Source of the DNA: Hymenobacter sp.
Lineage (GTDB): Bacteria > Bacteroidota > Bacteroidia > Cytophagales > Hymenobacteraceae
DNA: 34,945 nucleotides
Assembly (NCBI GenBank): GCA_025353905.1
Contig: JANXNW010000065.1
Coordinates: 1 to 34,945 of the forward strand
Direction of reading: 5' to 3'
In this document: positions 7,869-15,446 of the stretch, piece after piece
How the letters are laid out: each line of letters starts with the position of its first letter
How positions within the stretch are numbered: the stretch's first letter is position 1
Program-made: the position numbers and the translations under genes
The notes under the pieces: model-generated
What the model saw: only the letters and a program-made list of their open reading frames with translations
Told to the model about the DNA's origin: nothing
Database searches by the model: none

Positions 7869-8390
7869 TTACTCCTTACGTTTCAGCTGCACCCAGAGCA
7901 CCGCCAGCAGGGTTTTCGCATCCTGAAACGGATAGCTCACCAGCTTCTCGCGGCTCAGGCGCACGATTTCGATTTGTTCGTGCTCGGCGGCCAGGCCCCC
8001 ACCGGGCGCGGACTGGCGGCTGGCTTCGGCGTAGTAGACGGCGATGGTTTCGGCACTTACGCCGGGCGAGGTCCAGACGGTCGCTATCTCGGTGAGCTGG
8101 TCCAGCTCGTAGCCCAGCTCCTCCATCACCTCGCGACGCACGGCCGTTTCGGGGCTCTCGCCTTCGTCAATCATGCCGGCGGCCAGCTCCAGCAGCTCGC
8201 GCTCGGCCCCCACCCGAAACTGGCGCGTGAGCACGTACTCGCCGCGCGCAGTGTCGAAAACGAGCGCCGCCACGGCGTGGCCGGGCGCGAACTGCTCGCG
8301 GGGCAGGTGCTCGCCTCCAGGCGTGGTCAGGGTGAGTTTGTTGAGCTTGAAATGGCCGTCATAGACGCGCTCGCGCTGGGTTATTCGCAT
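7869..8390 (-). CDS. NUDIX hydrolase, ADP-ribose pyrophosphatase type
   Basis: A 173-aa protein with a complete Nudix box GMIDEGESPETAVRREVMEE followed by LGYEL (G-x5-E-x7-RE-x2-EE-x-G), which coordinates Mg for cleavage of nucleoside diphosphates linked to another group. The N-terminal strands, the Nudix box in the middle and VWTSPGVSAETIAVYYAE after it fit the ADP-ribose/NDP-sugar pyrophosphatase subgroup. The start is set at MRITQRERVYDG, matching the usual first beta-strand. An upstream in-frame ATG would add MTDAKIYTNQQPL and is possible but runs towards a mini-palindrome. It could hydrolyse ADP-ribose released by enzymes such as the ADP-ribosylglycohydrolase elsewhere in the window, but they are not adjacent. 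Confidence 0.9.
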   Translation of the reverse strand: MRITQRERVYDGHFKLNKLTLTTPGGEHLPREQFAPGHAVAALVFDTARGEYVLTRQFRVGAERELLELAAGMIDEGESPETAVRREVMEELGYELDQLTEIATVWTSPGVSAETIAVYYAEASRQSAPGGGLAAEHEQIEIVRLSREKLVSYPFQDAKTLLAVLWVQLKRKE

Positions 8391-8424
8391 GAGTGGTTGT
8401 TGATTGGTGTATATTTTCGCGTCA

Positions 8425-8458
8425 GTCATTGCGAGCATGTTACGCGTCAAGCAATGAC
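8425..8458. repeat. Mini palindrome related to the REP-like family
   Basis: Perfect 8-bp arms GTCATTGC (8425-8432) and GCAATGAC (8451-8458) with an 18-bp loop. The outer bases match the REP-like elements A and B, so this looks like an internally deleted copy between the NUDIX start and the RhlE promoter. Confidence 0.6.
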
Positions 8459-8484
8459 CGAATCAGAAACCAGAAACTAGGCGG

Positions 8485-8492
8485 TACCTTTA
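8485..8492 (+). promoter_or_regulatory. Putative -7 element (TACCTTTA) for the RhlE-type helicase
   Basis: TACCTTTA matches TAnnTTTG at 7 of 8 positions. It would produce a GC-rich 5' leader of about 190 nt before the ATG at 8688, with several potential hairpins. Confidence 0.45.
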
Positions 8493-8687
8493 CGGCCGAA
8501 GGTAGCCCGGCAAATCGGACCGGCTGCCGGCCGCCGCCCCCGGATACGGATAGTCGCGGCCAAGCGCTCAGCCGGCCGCCTCACGCGCCGACGGGCTTCA
8601 CTCCCCACCCCTTTCCTGTATTGGTGCCGGCAACCGATGGCCGGCGCATCCGCCGCCGCTCTGCTTGAGTAGGCGGCTCCCTTTCGT

Positions 8688-10130
8688 ATGACCTTCAACG
8701 ACTTAAATCTGATTGAGCCCCTGCTCCGCGCCCTGAGCGACGAGGGCTACACTACCCCCACCCCGATTCAGCAGCAGGCCATTCCGCAGGTGCTCGAAGG
8801 GCACGACCTGCTCGGCGTAGCCCAGACCGGCACCGGCAAAACGGCCGCCTTCTCGGTGCCCATCCTGCAAATCCTGCATCAGAAAGACCAGACCAGCAAA
8901 GCCGGCCAGGGGCCGCGCGGCCGCATCCGCTGCCTCGTGCTAACGCCCACCCGCGAGCTCGCCATCCAAATTGCCGAGAGCTTTAAGGCGTACGGCCGCC
9001 ACCTGCCGGGCCTGCGCTCGACCGTTATCTTTGGCGGCGTGGGCCAGGGCCCGCAAGTGTCGGCGCTGCAGCGCGGGGTCGAAATTTTGGTGGCCACGCC
9101 CGGCCGCCTGCTCGATTTGATGAACCAGGGCTATGTCCACTTGCAGCACCTCGAAGTGTTTGTGCTTGACGAAGCCGACCGGATGCTCGACATGGGCTTC
9201 ATCCACGACATCAAGCGGATTCTGCCCAAGCTGCCAGCCAGCCGCCAGAGCCTGTTTTTCTCGGCTACCATGCCGCAGGCCATTCGCGAGTTGTCGGCCA
9301 CCATCCTGCGCCCCAACCCGGTGCAGGTGGCCGTTACACCGGTGTCGAGCACGGCCGACACGGTGACGCAATCCGTGTTTCTGGTCGATAAGAACGACAA
9401 GCCGGCCCTGCTGCGCCACGTGCTGCAAGACCCCGCCATCCGGCGCGTACTCGTCTTCACCCGCACCAAGCACGGGGCTAATAAGGTGACTGAGACGCTG
9501 GAAAAAGCCAGCATCCCGGCCGAGGCCATCCACGGCAACAAGAGCCAGACCCACCGCCAGCGGGCGCTGGCCAACTTCAAGTCGGGGGCCACGCGGGTGC
9601 TCGTCGCGACCGACATCGCCGCCCGCGGCATCGACGTGGACGACCTCACGCACGTCATCAATTATGAGGTGCCCAACGAGCCCGAAACCTACGTGCACCG
9701 CATCGGCCGCACCGGACGGGCCGGCAACTTCGGCACCGCATTTACATTTGTGGAGGACGAAGAGCGTGCGTATCTACAAGATATTCAGAAGCTTATTCGC
9801 CGGCAGCTCGACGTAGACGTGGCCCACCCCTACACTACTTCCCGCGTAGCCCCCGTCTCGCTCAACGGCAACGAGCGCATCATCCGGCCCAAAGGCCCCG
9901 CGGGCCGGCCGGCCCGCGACGGGCGCGGCAGCAGCGGCCCGAGCCAGGGCCGAAGCGGCGGCGGCAACGGCAGTGGCCGGGGCGAGCATCGCAGCAGCGG
10001 CCGCCCACCGGGTGGTGAGCGCTCGGGCGCGTCGGCAGGCGGCTCGGGGGGCGGTTCGCGGAGCGGTGGCGGACGCTCGTCGTGGTCGGGCGGGCGCAGC
10101 GGCGGCGGCGATGGCGGCGGTCGTCGCTAA
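8688..10130 (+). CDS. rhlE: DEAD-box RNA helicase, RhlE type
   Basis: A 480-aa ATP-dependent RNA helicase. The motifs appear in order: Q motif with F3 and [13 protein letters not shown] at 45-52, PTRELA near 88, TPGR near 137, DEAD at 161-164, SAT at 192-194, then [11 protein letters not shown] and [10 protein letters not shown] in the second RecA domain. The core ends near residue 385 and is followed by a disordered Gly/Ser/Arg tail of about 95 residues with RGG-like patches, typical of Bacteroidota RhlE proteins and used for RNA binding. It probably remodels rRNA or mRNA structure in ribosome assembly or cold adaptation. The long predicted 5' leader would allow post-transcriptional control. 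The start is the first ATG in frame and fits the family. Confidence 0.93.
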   Translation: MTFNDLNLIEPLLRALSDEGYTTPTPIQQQAIPQVLEGHDLLGVAQTGTGKTAAFSVPILQILHQKDQTSKAGQGPRGRIRCLVLTPTRELAIQIAESFKAYGRHLPGLRSTVIFGGVGQGPQVSALQRGVEILVATPGRLLDLMNQGYVHLQHLEVFVLDEADRMLDMGFIHDIKRILPKLPASRQSLFFSATMPQAIRELSATILRPNPVQVAVTPVSSTADTVTQSVFLVDKNDKPALLRHVLQDPAIRRVLVFTRTKHGANKVTETLEKASIPAEAIHGNKSQTHRQRALANFKSGATRVLVATDIAARGIDVDDLTHVINYEVPNEPETYVHRIGRTGRAGNFGTAFTFVEDEERAYLQDIQKLIRRQLDVDVAHPYTTSRVAPVSLNGNERIIRPKGPAGRPARDGRGSSGPSQGRSGGGNGSGRGEHRSSGRPPGGERSGASAGGSGGGSRSGGGRSSWSGGRSGGGDGGGRR

Positions 10131-10170
10131 GCGGTTGTTTGAATTAGCCGATTCAGCCGTTTCCAGGTGA

Positions 10171-10264
10171 GAACTTAGAGCTAAGACCTTAGAGCTTAAC
10201 TCTTACTAGCTCAAATCATCTTCCTTGTTGTGGGTCTGACATCTCAGCTCTAGGCTCTAAAACC
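10171..10264. repeat. Heptad-period repeats H4 downstream of the helicase
   Basis: 10171-10205 reads as GAACTTA GAGCTAA GACCTTA GAGCTTA ACTCTTA with 7-bp period. An inverted counterpart near 10240-10264 contains CAGCTCT AGGCTCT. The pair follows the helicase stop by about 40 bp and may end its transcript. Confidence 0.7.
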
Positions 10265-10467
10265 TATTTAAAACCTGATGGCTTCTTACGCTGCTTTAGC
10301 GCAATAGCTGGTCCCGGCTGGGGCGGGCGAGTCGGTTTCATCGGCGCGCTCGTCTTGGCCGGGACTACTTTTTTGGGCACGGGTAACAACCAGGGCAAAC
10401 AAAGGCAGGCGGCTCGCGCTTTTCTGGCTGGTTTTTGGATTCATCATCCCGTAATTTCGCTTTCGCT
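10265..10467 (+). other. Intergenic leader region before the Cys-rich unknown
   Basis: No gene seen here. The stretch holds an inverted GTCCCGGC / GCCGGGAC pair (near 10312 and 10358) followed by CTACTTTTTTG, and a TAATTTCG box 8 bp before the downstream ATG that may be its -7 element. Confidence 0.35.
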
Positions 10468-10971
10468 ATGACGTCCCGCGTTTCTTTTTCCCTCATTGAG
10501 GCCCTGCGCGACACGGCCCGCCGCCTGGCCACCGAAGCGCCCTACCAGTGGGGCCACATGGGCAGCTGCAATTGCGGCCACCTGGCCCAGACCATCACCC
10601 AGCTCAGCAAGGCGGAAATTCACGCGCAGGCCCTGCAGCGCCACGGCGACTGGGAGCGTCAGCTTGTGGACTACTGCCCCACCAGCGGCCTGCCCTTCGA
10701 CCAGACCATCGACGAGATGCTCGCCCTGGGTTTTTCGCGCGAGGACCTCACCCACCTCGAAAAACTCGGCGACCCGACCGTGCGCCAAGCCATTCCATTC
10801 GAGCGCCGCAACGCGCTGCGCCACAACCAGCGCGACGACGTGGTGCTCTACCTGCGCACCTGGGCCGCCTTACTGACGGAGCAGCTCGTGAGTACCGTAC
10901 CGCTGTCCTTACCCAGCTTCGCCAAGGCCGAAGCGACCGCGAGCCGGCACCGCGAGCTGGTCAACGCCTGA
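10468..10971 (+). CDS. Conserved Bacteroidota protein with CNCGH motif, unknown function
   Basis: A 167-aa soluble protein without signal peptide. The N-terminal third contains QWGHMGSCNCGHLAQTIT and the middle DYCPTSGLPFDQTI; further on come a helix with HLEKLGD and RRNALRHNQRDDVVLYLRTW. I recall similar small proteins with the WGHMG-CNCGHL and YC-TSG motifs across Bacteroidota, without a known function. Two clustered Cys, nearby His and a later Cys could bind a metal, though this is inference. The start at 10468 drops the poorly conserved 11-residue extension of the track ORF and sits 8 bp after a -7-like box. A perfect hairpin follows the stop. Confidence 0.8.
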   Translation: MTSRVSFSLIEALRDTARRLATEAPYQWGHMGSCNCGHLAQTITQLSKAEIHAQALQRHGDWERQLVDYCPTSGLPFDQTIDEMLALGFSREDLTHLEKLGDPTVRQAIPFERRNALRHNQRDDVVLYLRTWAALLTEQLVSTVPLSLPSFAKAEATASRHRELVNA

Positions 10972-10996
10972 CGCGGCCAGCCTGTTCACCAAAAGA

Positions 10997-11057
10997 GCGC
11001 CTCAAACCAAAGTCCCGCCCACGCCATCAGCGTGGGCGGGACTTTGGTTTGAGGCGC
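10997..11057. terminator. Perfect 28-bp hairpin, bidirectional terminator candidate
   Basis: Arms 10997-11024 and 11030-11057 are perfectly complementary over 28 bp with a 5-nt loop (CATCA). It lies between the convergent ends of the Cys-rich unknown and the 57-aa lipoprotein gene. It has no long T tract on either side, so it may also be an RNA-stabilising or protein-binding structure. Confidence 0.75.
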
Positions 11058-11096
11058 CTTGCGTTAGAATAACGACGAGCCGCGTCCGGAGCTCGA

Positions 11097-11270
11097 TTAG
11101 TAGCTCACGTTGCTTTTCTGCGCCTCACGATAGCCTTCGGTGCGATGGGCCCGCTTGTAGGCGGCATCGGCACTAGGGTCTTTTTCGGCGTCGGGGGCCT
11201 GCGAGCAGGCGCCTAGCAGCAGGGCCGCGCCAGCGGCCAGCAGGATGGAGTACGTGCGCAGGCTTTTCAT
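11097..11270 (-). CDS. Small lipoprotein (57 aa)
   Basis: This gene is below the size limit of the ORF track. Translation gives MKSLRTYSILLAAGAALLLG followed by ACSQAPDAEKD, ending KSNVSY. It has a basic N terminus, a hydrophobic h-region and a lipobox LLGAC with Cys22, so it should be lipidated and anchored in the membrane. The short mature part (about 36 residues) is charged and Ala/Lys-rich, with repeated Tyr. The start is supported by a perfect -7 box TATCTTTG exactly 4 bp before the ATG. The family is not recognised. Small lipoproteins of this form are common beside envelope genes. An ACAAWTGT site lies 170 bp upstream. Confidence 0.82.
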   Translation of the reverse strand: MKSLRTYSILLAAGAALLLGACSQAPDAEKDPSADAAYKRAHRTEGYREAQKSNVSY

Positions 11271-11274
11271 GGGT

Positions 11275-11282
11275 CAAAGATA
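11275..11282 (-). promoter_or_regulatory. -7 element TATCTTTG, leaderless start of the lipoprotein gene
   Basis: A perfect TAnnTTTG on the minus strand, 4 bp (ACCC) before the ATG at 11270. Transcription would begin at or next to the start codon. Confidence 0.6.
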
Positions 11283-12211
11283 CGGAAGCCGCCCGCAAAC
11301 GGATAAGACCACGCAGTTAGCAGTGGTCCAGAGCGCTCGCGAAGGACCCCGCTTACAATGGCCCGCCCGCACCGAACGAGACCAGCCCTGCCCAATCGGA
11401 CCCGCATCAGGCCGGCAGTTGGCCAGAGGCAGCTGATTTACATTTGTCAAGTCTATCAGGACGGTATTTATCGGCCGTTGTTTACTGATTTGGGATGCCC
11501 GGCCACATTAGCAAGCCCGCCTGGCTGACTAACGCGCTTGGCGGCATTTGGGCGCGACAGAAAAGGCCGTTTTATCCGGCCAGACGGGCTTGGCAGCGCC
11601 CGATACAGCACCTGGCTTGCGTAAGTAGTTGGCAGTCTAAATTTATACTTTACGACGCGACGCGCATGGCAACTCATTTAGTAGGCCGGCATCTGATATG
11701 AGGGCGCTAACCATATTACCACATGTTTCATTTTAAATTTATTCGGCCAACTGTGCAGAGGGCATAATTTTATTGAATCAATAGAAGACTAAAACAATTG
11801 CAAATTGTTGAAAAACAATAGATTATTAAATTTAAAAGACTGATTCTAGAACGAGCTAATGGGCTACCTACTTAGTATTACTATTCCCAGAAATAGGGCA
11901 GACCAATCTTATCGCGTTATAGAGCTCAGGAGTCGTATTTAACCGGTTGAAACCGTGCTGGGTGGGTGCCGACTTAATAAAACTTATCAGCGAATCAGCG
12001 TGGCAAAACGCATTAGCTCTCGCCCGAATTGCCCCTGACCAATGGAATAGTCCCGCAGAGCCGGACCAGCCAAGCGCATTAGTCAAGTAAAGAGCCGTAC
12101 ATACGCGGCAGTTTCAGTCTCAAAACTTTCTTTTTCAGAACGATGGCTGTTTGCTCGACAAAACTGCCGTCAGTTACCAATCAACTACCAAGTGGCAATG
12201 GGTTACCGGGA
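11283..12211. other. Gene-poor, AT-richer stretch
   Basis: No convincing gene in about 930 bp. Short ORFs on both strands (60-73 aa) have no recognisable domain. The centre (about 11700-11870) is strikingly AT-rich for this genome and contains an exact 11-bp inverted repeat TTTTAAATTTA / TAAATTTAAAA (11731-11741 and 11827-11837). The stretch may be decayed foreign DNA or a long regulatory region. A 17-bp near-identical inverted pair (TGACTAA-GCGCTTGGC near 11525 and its complement near 12065) brackets it. Confidence 0.5.
11440..11447. promoter_or_regulatory. ACAAWTGT site (reads ACATTTGT)
   Basis: One of eight intergenic ACAAATGT/ACAATTGT octamers between 11.4 and 15.4 kb. It lies upstream of the lipoprotein gene and downstream of the XRE gene. 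Candidate regulator-binding site; see findings. Confidence 0.35.
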
Positions 12212-12907
12212 CTACTGCTCGGGCAGATAGTCGGAAAAGGAGCCGTCGCGGTAAAAAATGACAATGCGCCGAATGGCTTTGCCGGGCTCGCCCAGAAAAG
12301 CCAGTGGGCTTAGGTCGGCGGGAGCTGAACCCGTGGCCATCGCCGCAGCTCCGGCCCCAATGGGAAGCGATACGGCAATCGGCGCATGGCCCGAAGCCGC
12401 CAAGGGCGACGGCGCGGAAGCCGCCAGCACGGGTGTTTCATCCGGGCGTAGCGAACGCAGAGGGTTAGCGGCCGCTGATGCGGCCGACGAAACCGCCGTC
12501 GCGGCCAGCCCTGGCCGCGGCGAAACTGGACTGGGAGCCTGACTAGGAGCCTGACTGGGGGCTGGCATGGGAGCAGCCGGAGCAACCGGAGCCCGCCCGG
12601 ACTGCGCGGGGGCTGGCTCAATGGCTGCTTTGCGCTCGCGGGGCACGGACGACCGGGCGGGAGGAGCCGCTGATGGCCCCGCAGGCGCGCCCCCGCCAGT
12701 ACCTAACATGTCGCCCGTGCCTTCCAGCAGCCATTCTAGCGAGATTTCAGGAAACGCCCGGCGGATGTGTAAAGCTACTTCCAGGCTGGGCTTGTTGCGC
12801 TCGCTCAAGATGTGGCTCACCACGGGCCGGCCCACGCCGATGCGGTCGGCGAACTGCGTGGGAGTGAGCTGACGTAGCTCCAGAAGTTGACGGATGCGCG
12901 CGACCAT
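12212..12907 (-). CDS. XRE-family helix-turn-helix regulator with Pro/Ala-rich linker
   Basis: A 231-aa protein. Residues 1-65 are a clear XRE/Cro-type HTH: TPTQFADRIGVGRPVVSHIL with the recognition helix around RPVVSHILSERNKPSLE, then EISLEWLLEGTGDML, typical of Bacteroidota XRE proteins. Residues ~70-195 are a low-complexity Pro/Ala/Ser linker. The C terminus ends in a short, apparently conserved patch, AIRRIVIFYRDGSFSDYLPE, which may be a sensor, oligomerisation or peptide-docking tail. A perfect palindrome GTGAAAT-TT-ATTTCAC sits 2 bp before the ATG and ACAAWTGT sites lie upstream, suggesting autoregulation. It may control the adjacent L,D-transpeptidase and lipoprotein genes (inference). 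The ATG at 12907 is the only sensible start. Confidence 0.85.
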   Translation of the reverse strand: MVARIRQLLELRQLTPTQFADRIGVGRPVVSHILSERNKPSLEVALHIRRAFPEISLEWLLEGTGDMLGTGGGAPAGPSAAPPARSSVPRERKAAIEPAPAQSGRAPVAPAAPMPAPSQAPSQAPSPVSPRPGLAATAVSSAASAAANPLRSLRPDETPVLAASAPSPLAASGHAPIAVSLPIGAGAAAMATGSAPADLSPLAFLGEPGKAIRRIVIFYRDGSFSDYLPEQ

Positions 12908-12909
12908 AA

Positions 12910-12925
12910 GTGAAATTTATTTCAC
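12910..12925. promoter_or_regulatory. Operator-like palindrome at the XRE gene start
   Basis: GTGAAAT-TT-ATTTCAC: perfect 7-bp arms with a 2-bp centre, starting two bases upstream of the XRE start codon. A second smaller palindrome CACA-AA-TGTG (12923-12932) overlaps its edge. The position would block transcription or translation initiation, so autorepression is likely. Confidence 0.5.
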
Positions 12926-13107
12926 AAATGTGCGAATTAATCCCCGAACCTACTCTGACCCCACCGCCGCGTTCGACACTCACTACCCCCGAAAACATAG
13001 GCACCGGATTGATACAATTGTTTGTTCTTGTCTAATTCGACAATTAAGTAATACAAATGTTACTTCACATATGGGGTTGCCCGGAAACCCCATACCAATA
13101 CAATTGT
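12924..13107. promoter_or_regulatory. Four ACAAWTGT octamers upstream of the XRE gene
   Basis: ACAAATGT at 12924-12931, ACAATTGT at 13014-13021, ACAAATGT at 13053-13060 and ACAATTGT at 13100-13107. All share the symmetric ACA-NN-TGT form and occur within 184 bp. Some could instead be parts of -7 promoter boxes. Confidence 0.45.
13070..13094. terminator. Hairpin downstream of the L,D-transpeptidase gene
   Basis: Perfect 9-bp arms TATGGGGTT (13070-13078) and AACCCCATA (13086-13094) with a 7-nt loop. It lies 89 bp after the L,D-transpeptidase stop. There is no strong T tract, so a terminator role is likely but not certain. Confidence 0.45.
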
Positions 13108-13182
13108 AATCAGTCTAATGCCTACGTCATGCCCCTTCACGCGGGTGGCCGCGCGCCCAATGAGCGGCAATTTTCCTCCAGG

Positions 13183-14970
13183 CTATCCCTTAAAATAAAC
13201 TTTGGCCAGGGTCCGGTCGTGGCCATAAATGTCATCGCGAAAGTGCGCGTGGCCGGCGGTATCGGCCCAGGCCGTGAAATAAACCAGGTAAACGGGCAGC
13301 GGCTGCCGCAGGGTAATATAGCGCTCGCGGCGCCGGGCAATAGTATCCTGAACGGCGCGCCGGCCCCAGCCGGGCGCGTCGCGCAACAGGTAAGTTGCCA
13401 GCCGGACCGGCTCTTCCAGCCGGACGCAGCCGTGGCTGAAATCGCGCCGCGACTCGGCAAAAAGCTGGCCGTGGGGCGTGTCGTGGAGGTAGATGTCGTC
13501 GGAGTTGGGGAAGATGAATTTCACGTCGCCCAGGTCGTTGCGGGGGCCGGGGCGGCGACGCAGGGTGTAGCGAAAAGTAGCCGCCGTGAGACGAGCCCAG
13601 TCGATATTGCCCGGGTCCACGACGGTGGCCCGGCGGCCCGAGCCGCGCACTACTTCCATGTCGTAGCGGGCGAGGCAGGCGCGCGGGTTGGCGATGAGCT
13701 GCGGGCGCAGCTCCTTTTCGATAATGCTAAACGGCACGTTCCAGTACGGGGCCAGCACCACGTATTCGAGCTTATCGGAAAAAACCGGGGTGGCCGTGAG
13801 CGCCTTGCCCACGATGACGCGCATGGTGAGCGCCTCGCGACCCTGCGTGAACACGCGCAGCCGAAATTCGGGGATATTGACGAGCAGGTAATCAGGCTCG
13901 AATTTCTTGGGCAGCCAGCGCCAGCGCTCCAGGTTGAGAATCACCTGGCGGATGCGCTCGTCGAGCGGCACGTTGAGCGCACGCAGGGTTTCGCCCCCCA
14001 CCACGCCGGTGGGGCGCAGGCCATAATCGGCCTGGAAGCCGCGTACCGCCGCCACCAGCTCCGCGTCGTAGGTGGCCGTGGCGACGGGATTGGCCGCGGC
14101 AATCGGACTGGCATTTGCCACATTAACCAAGCTGACTTTCAACGCGCTATCCCGGCTACTGTCGGCAGGGTGAGCGACGGCCGCAGCGCGCAGCCGCTGC
14201 CGCAACAGCGCCACCACGAGGCCATCTACCGCACCGGGCCGCAGCAGCGTCGCCGACGGCAGGCGGGGCCAGCCACCGGCGGCTTGGTGGGCCCGCAGCT
14301 CGGCCAGGGCCTTTTTGAGGTAGCCGTACTGCGGGTGCAGGGGGGAAAAATCGGCGTAGGCGTAGGAGCTGACGCGCTCGCCCAGGGTGGCGGCCAGGGC
14401 GTGGTCGAGCTTGATTTTGTTGCGCTTGACCCGCCAGGCGGTGTTGCGGGTGTCGGCCGGGTTGGCCACGCCACGATAGAAGTCGGAGGCCCAGGTAAAA
14501 TACAAGCCCGAGAGGCCCACGTCGAGGCCGCGCTCCAGGGCATTGCGGCGGGTGGTGTTGGGGCTTCCCCCGGCGGCGGCCAGCTTCTCGAAAACGCGCA
14601 GGCTGTCTTGCACGGCCCGCACAGGGTAGCGGCGCGGGTCGAGACCATCGTCGGCGGCGCGGGCCACGGTGGCGAGCAGCGTGGCGGCCGGCGGCACGAG
14701 TCGGTGCTGCCGAAACCAGGCCAGCCGGAACTGCCGCTCGCGGTAGAACTTGCGGGCCCAGCGCTCCTGCGCCCGGAAGCGCGCTTCGGCCTGCAGCGCC
14801 CGCACCACGAAGGGACTGTCGAGACGGGGGGCGGGGTCGGCGGCGGGGCTCAGCGCCGAGCCCGTCGCGGCCGTGTCCGGCGGGCGCTTACTGCCGCAGC
14901 CGGGCAGCAAGGCCAACAAGCCCAGGCTGGCCAACAGGGCCAGCAGCACGAATCGAAAACCAAGCAACAT
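13183..14970 (-). CDS. L,D-transpeptidase lipoprotein, YcbB/LdtD type
   Basis: A 595-aa protein with a lipoprotein signal (hydrophobic run, lipobox LPGC, Cys25). It is therefore anchored in a membrane facing the periplasm. Residues ~60-330 form the scaffold domain seen in LdtD/YcbB proteins, including a peptidoglycan-binding-like segment AAVRGFQADYGLRPTGVVGG. The catalytic YkuD domain follows: VNIPEFRLRVF, then IYLHDTPHGQLFAESRRDFS and HGCVRLEEP with nucleophile Cys515. It forms 3-3 crosslinks in peptidoglycan or links it to other molecules, bypassing D,D-transpeptidases. Its length is typical of the YcbB group. A TACTTTGC promoter box lies 74 bp upstream. The 700-aa ORF on the opposite strand is a GC shadow. 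The XRE gene downstream is on the same strand. Confidence 0.92.
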   Translation of the reverse strand: MLLGFRFVLLALLASLGLLALLPGCGSKRPPDTAATGSALSPAADPAPRLDSPFVVRALQAEARFRAQERWARKFYRERQFRLAWFRQHRLVPPAATLLATVARAADDGLDPRRYPVRAVQDSLRVFEKLAAAGGSPNTTRRNALERGLDVGLSGLYFTWASDFYRGVANPADTRNTAWRVKRNKIKLDHALAATLGERVSSYAYADFSPLHPQYGYLKKALAELRAHQAAGGWPRLPSATLLRPGAVDGLVVALLRQRLRAAAVAHPADSSRDSALKVSLVNVANASPIAAANPVATATYDAELVAAVRGFQADYGLRPTGVVGGETLRALNVPLDERIRQVILNLERWRWLPKKFEPDYLLVNIPEFRLRVFTQGREALTMRVIVGKALTATPVFSDKLEYVVLAPYWNVPFSIIEKELRPQLIANPRACLARYDMEVVRGSGRRATVVDPGNIDWARLTAATFRYTLRRRPGPRNDLGDVKFIFPNSDDIYLHDTPHGQLFAESRRDFSHGCVRLEEPVRLATYLLRDAPGWGRRAVQDTIARRRERYITLRQPLPVYLVYFTAWADTAGHAHFRDDIYGHDRTLAKVYFKG

Positions 14971-15043
14971 AAAAACGGAGCAAACAAGCGGCGGGCACGG
15001 CCCTCAGGGAGAAGAGGCCGGCGCGGGAGAAGGGCCGCTTTGC

Positions 15044-15051
15044 GCAAAGTA
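15044..15051 (-). promoter_or_regulatory. -7 element TACTTTGC for the L,D-transpeptidase
   Basis: On the minus strand TACTTTGC (TACTTTG core) lies 74 bp before the ATG at 14970, a normal leader length. Confidence 0.5.
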
Positions 15052-15394
15052 CGTTGCCAACCGACTGCCAGCCGCACGTTCCTCGGTCGCGCGAGTCGGC
15101 GAGTAAGGGCGCGCGGGTCGGCACGGGGGGCCCGGTTTGTGGTAGTCGCCACGGACTAGTGGCAGCGACTACCAGCTAATTAACAAATGTGTTCAGGTAC
15201 GACCTGCGCGAAAGCCAATCTGTGCTGGGGTGGTGAGCGCTAAACATGACCGTCCGGGATTTGAAATCTTTTATAACAAATGTTAATCAATGTCGCCGAA
15301 TTCAGTCGGAATGGTTATGTGAATTTAGAGTTACCGCCAGCGTTACAAATGTACCGAGTCTTACCCTGGCAGCCAGGTAGGTGCCAGCAGGGCT
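15052..15394. promoter_or_regulatory. Divergent control region with three ACAAATGT sites
   Basis: No gene is seen between the L,D-transpeptidase and cyanophycinase promoters. The region carries ACAAATGT at 15183-15190, 15276-15283 and 15345-15352. The octamers are identical to the sites near the XRE gene. On the minus strand the last one reads TACATTTG, a perfect -7 consensus, so it may be a second distal promoter for the L,D-transpeptidase. Confidence 0.4.
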
Positions 15395-15402
15395 TACTTT
15401 TG
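15395..15402 (+). promoter_or_regulatory. -7 element TACTTTTG for cyanophycinase
   Basis: Perfect TAnnTTTG match 44 bp before the GTG at 15447. It lies inside the longer track ORF and shows that the upstream GTG at 15381 cannot be the start if this promoter is used. Confidence 0.55.
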
Positions 15403-15446
15403 CCTCGTTCTCTAAAAACAACCTCACTCCCCCGTATTTGCCAGTA

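Noticed and set aside
11468-12086. Short ORFs of 60-73 aa in the AT-richer island, two sharing the string TNALG
   Set aside because: No domain, no promoter geometry, and the similarity is too short to support a duplicated gene or transposase remnant.
13057-15159. 700-aa ORF on the plus strand
   Set aside because: Fully antisense to the L,D-transpeptidase gene; composition (Gly/Ala/Arg/His-rich, no domain) is that of a GC-driven shadow frame.
15381-15446. Upstream GTG start for cyanophycinase
   Set aside because: A perfect -7 box (TACTTTTG) lies inside this extension and homologues begin later.
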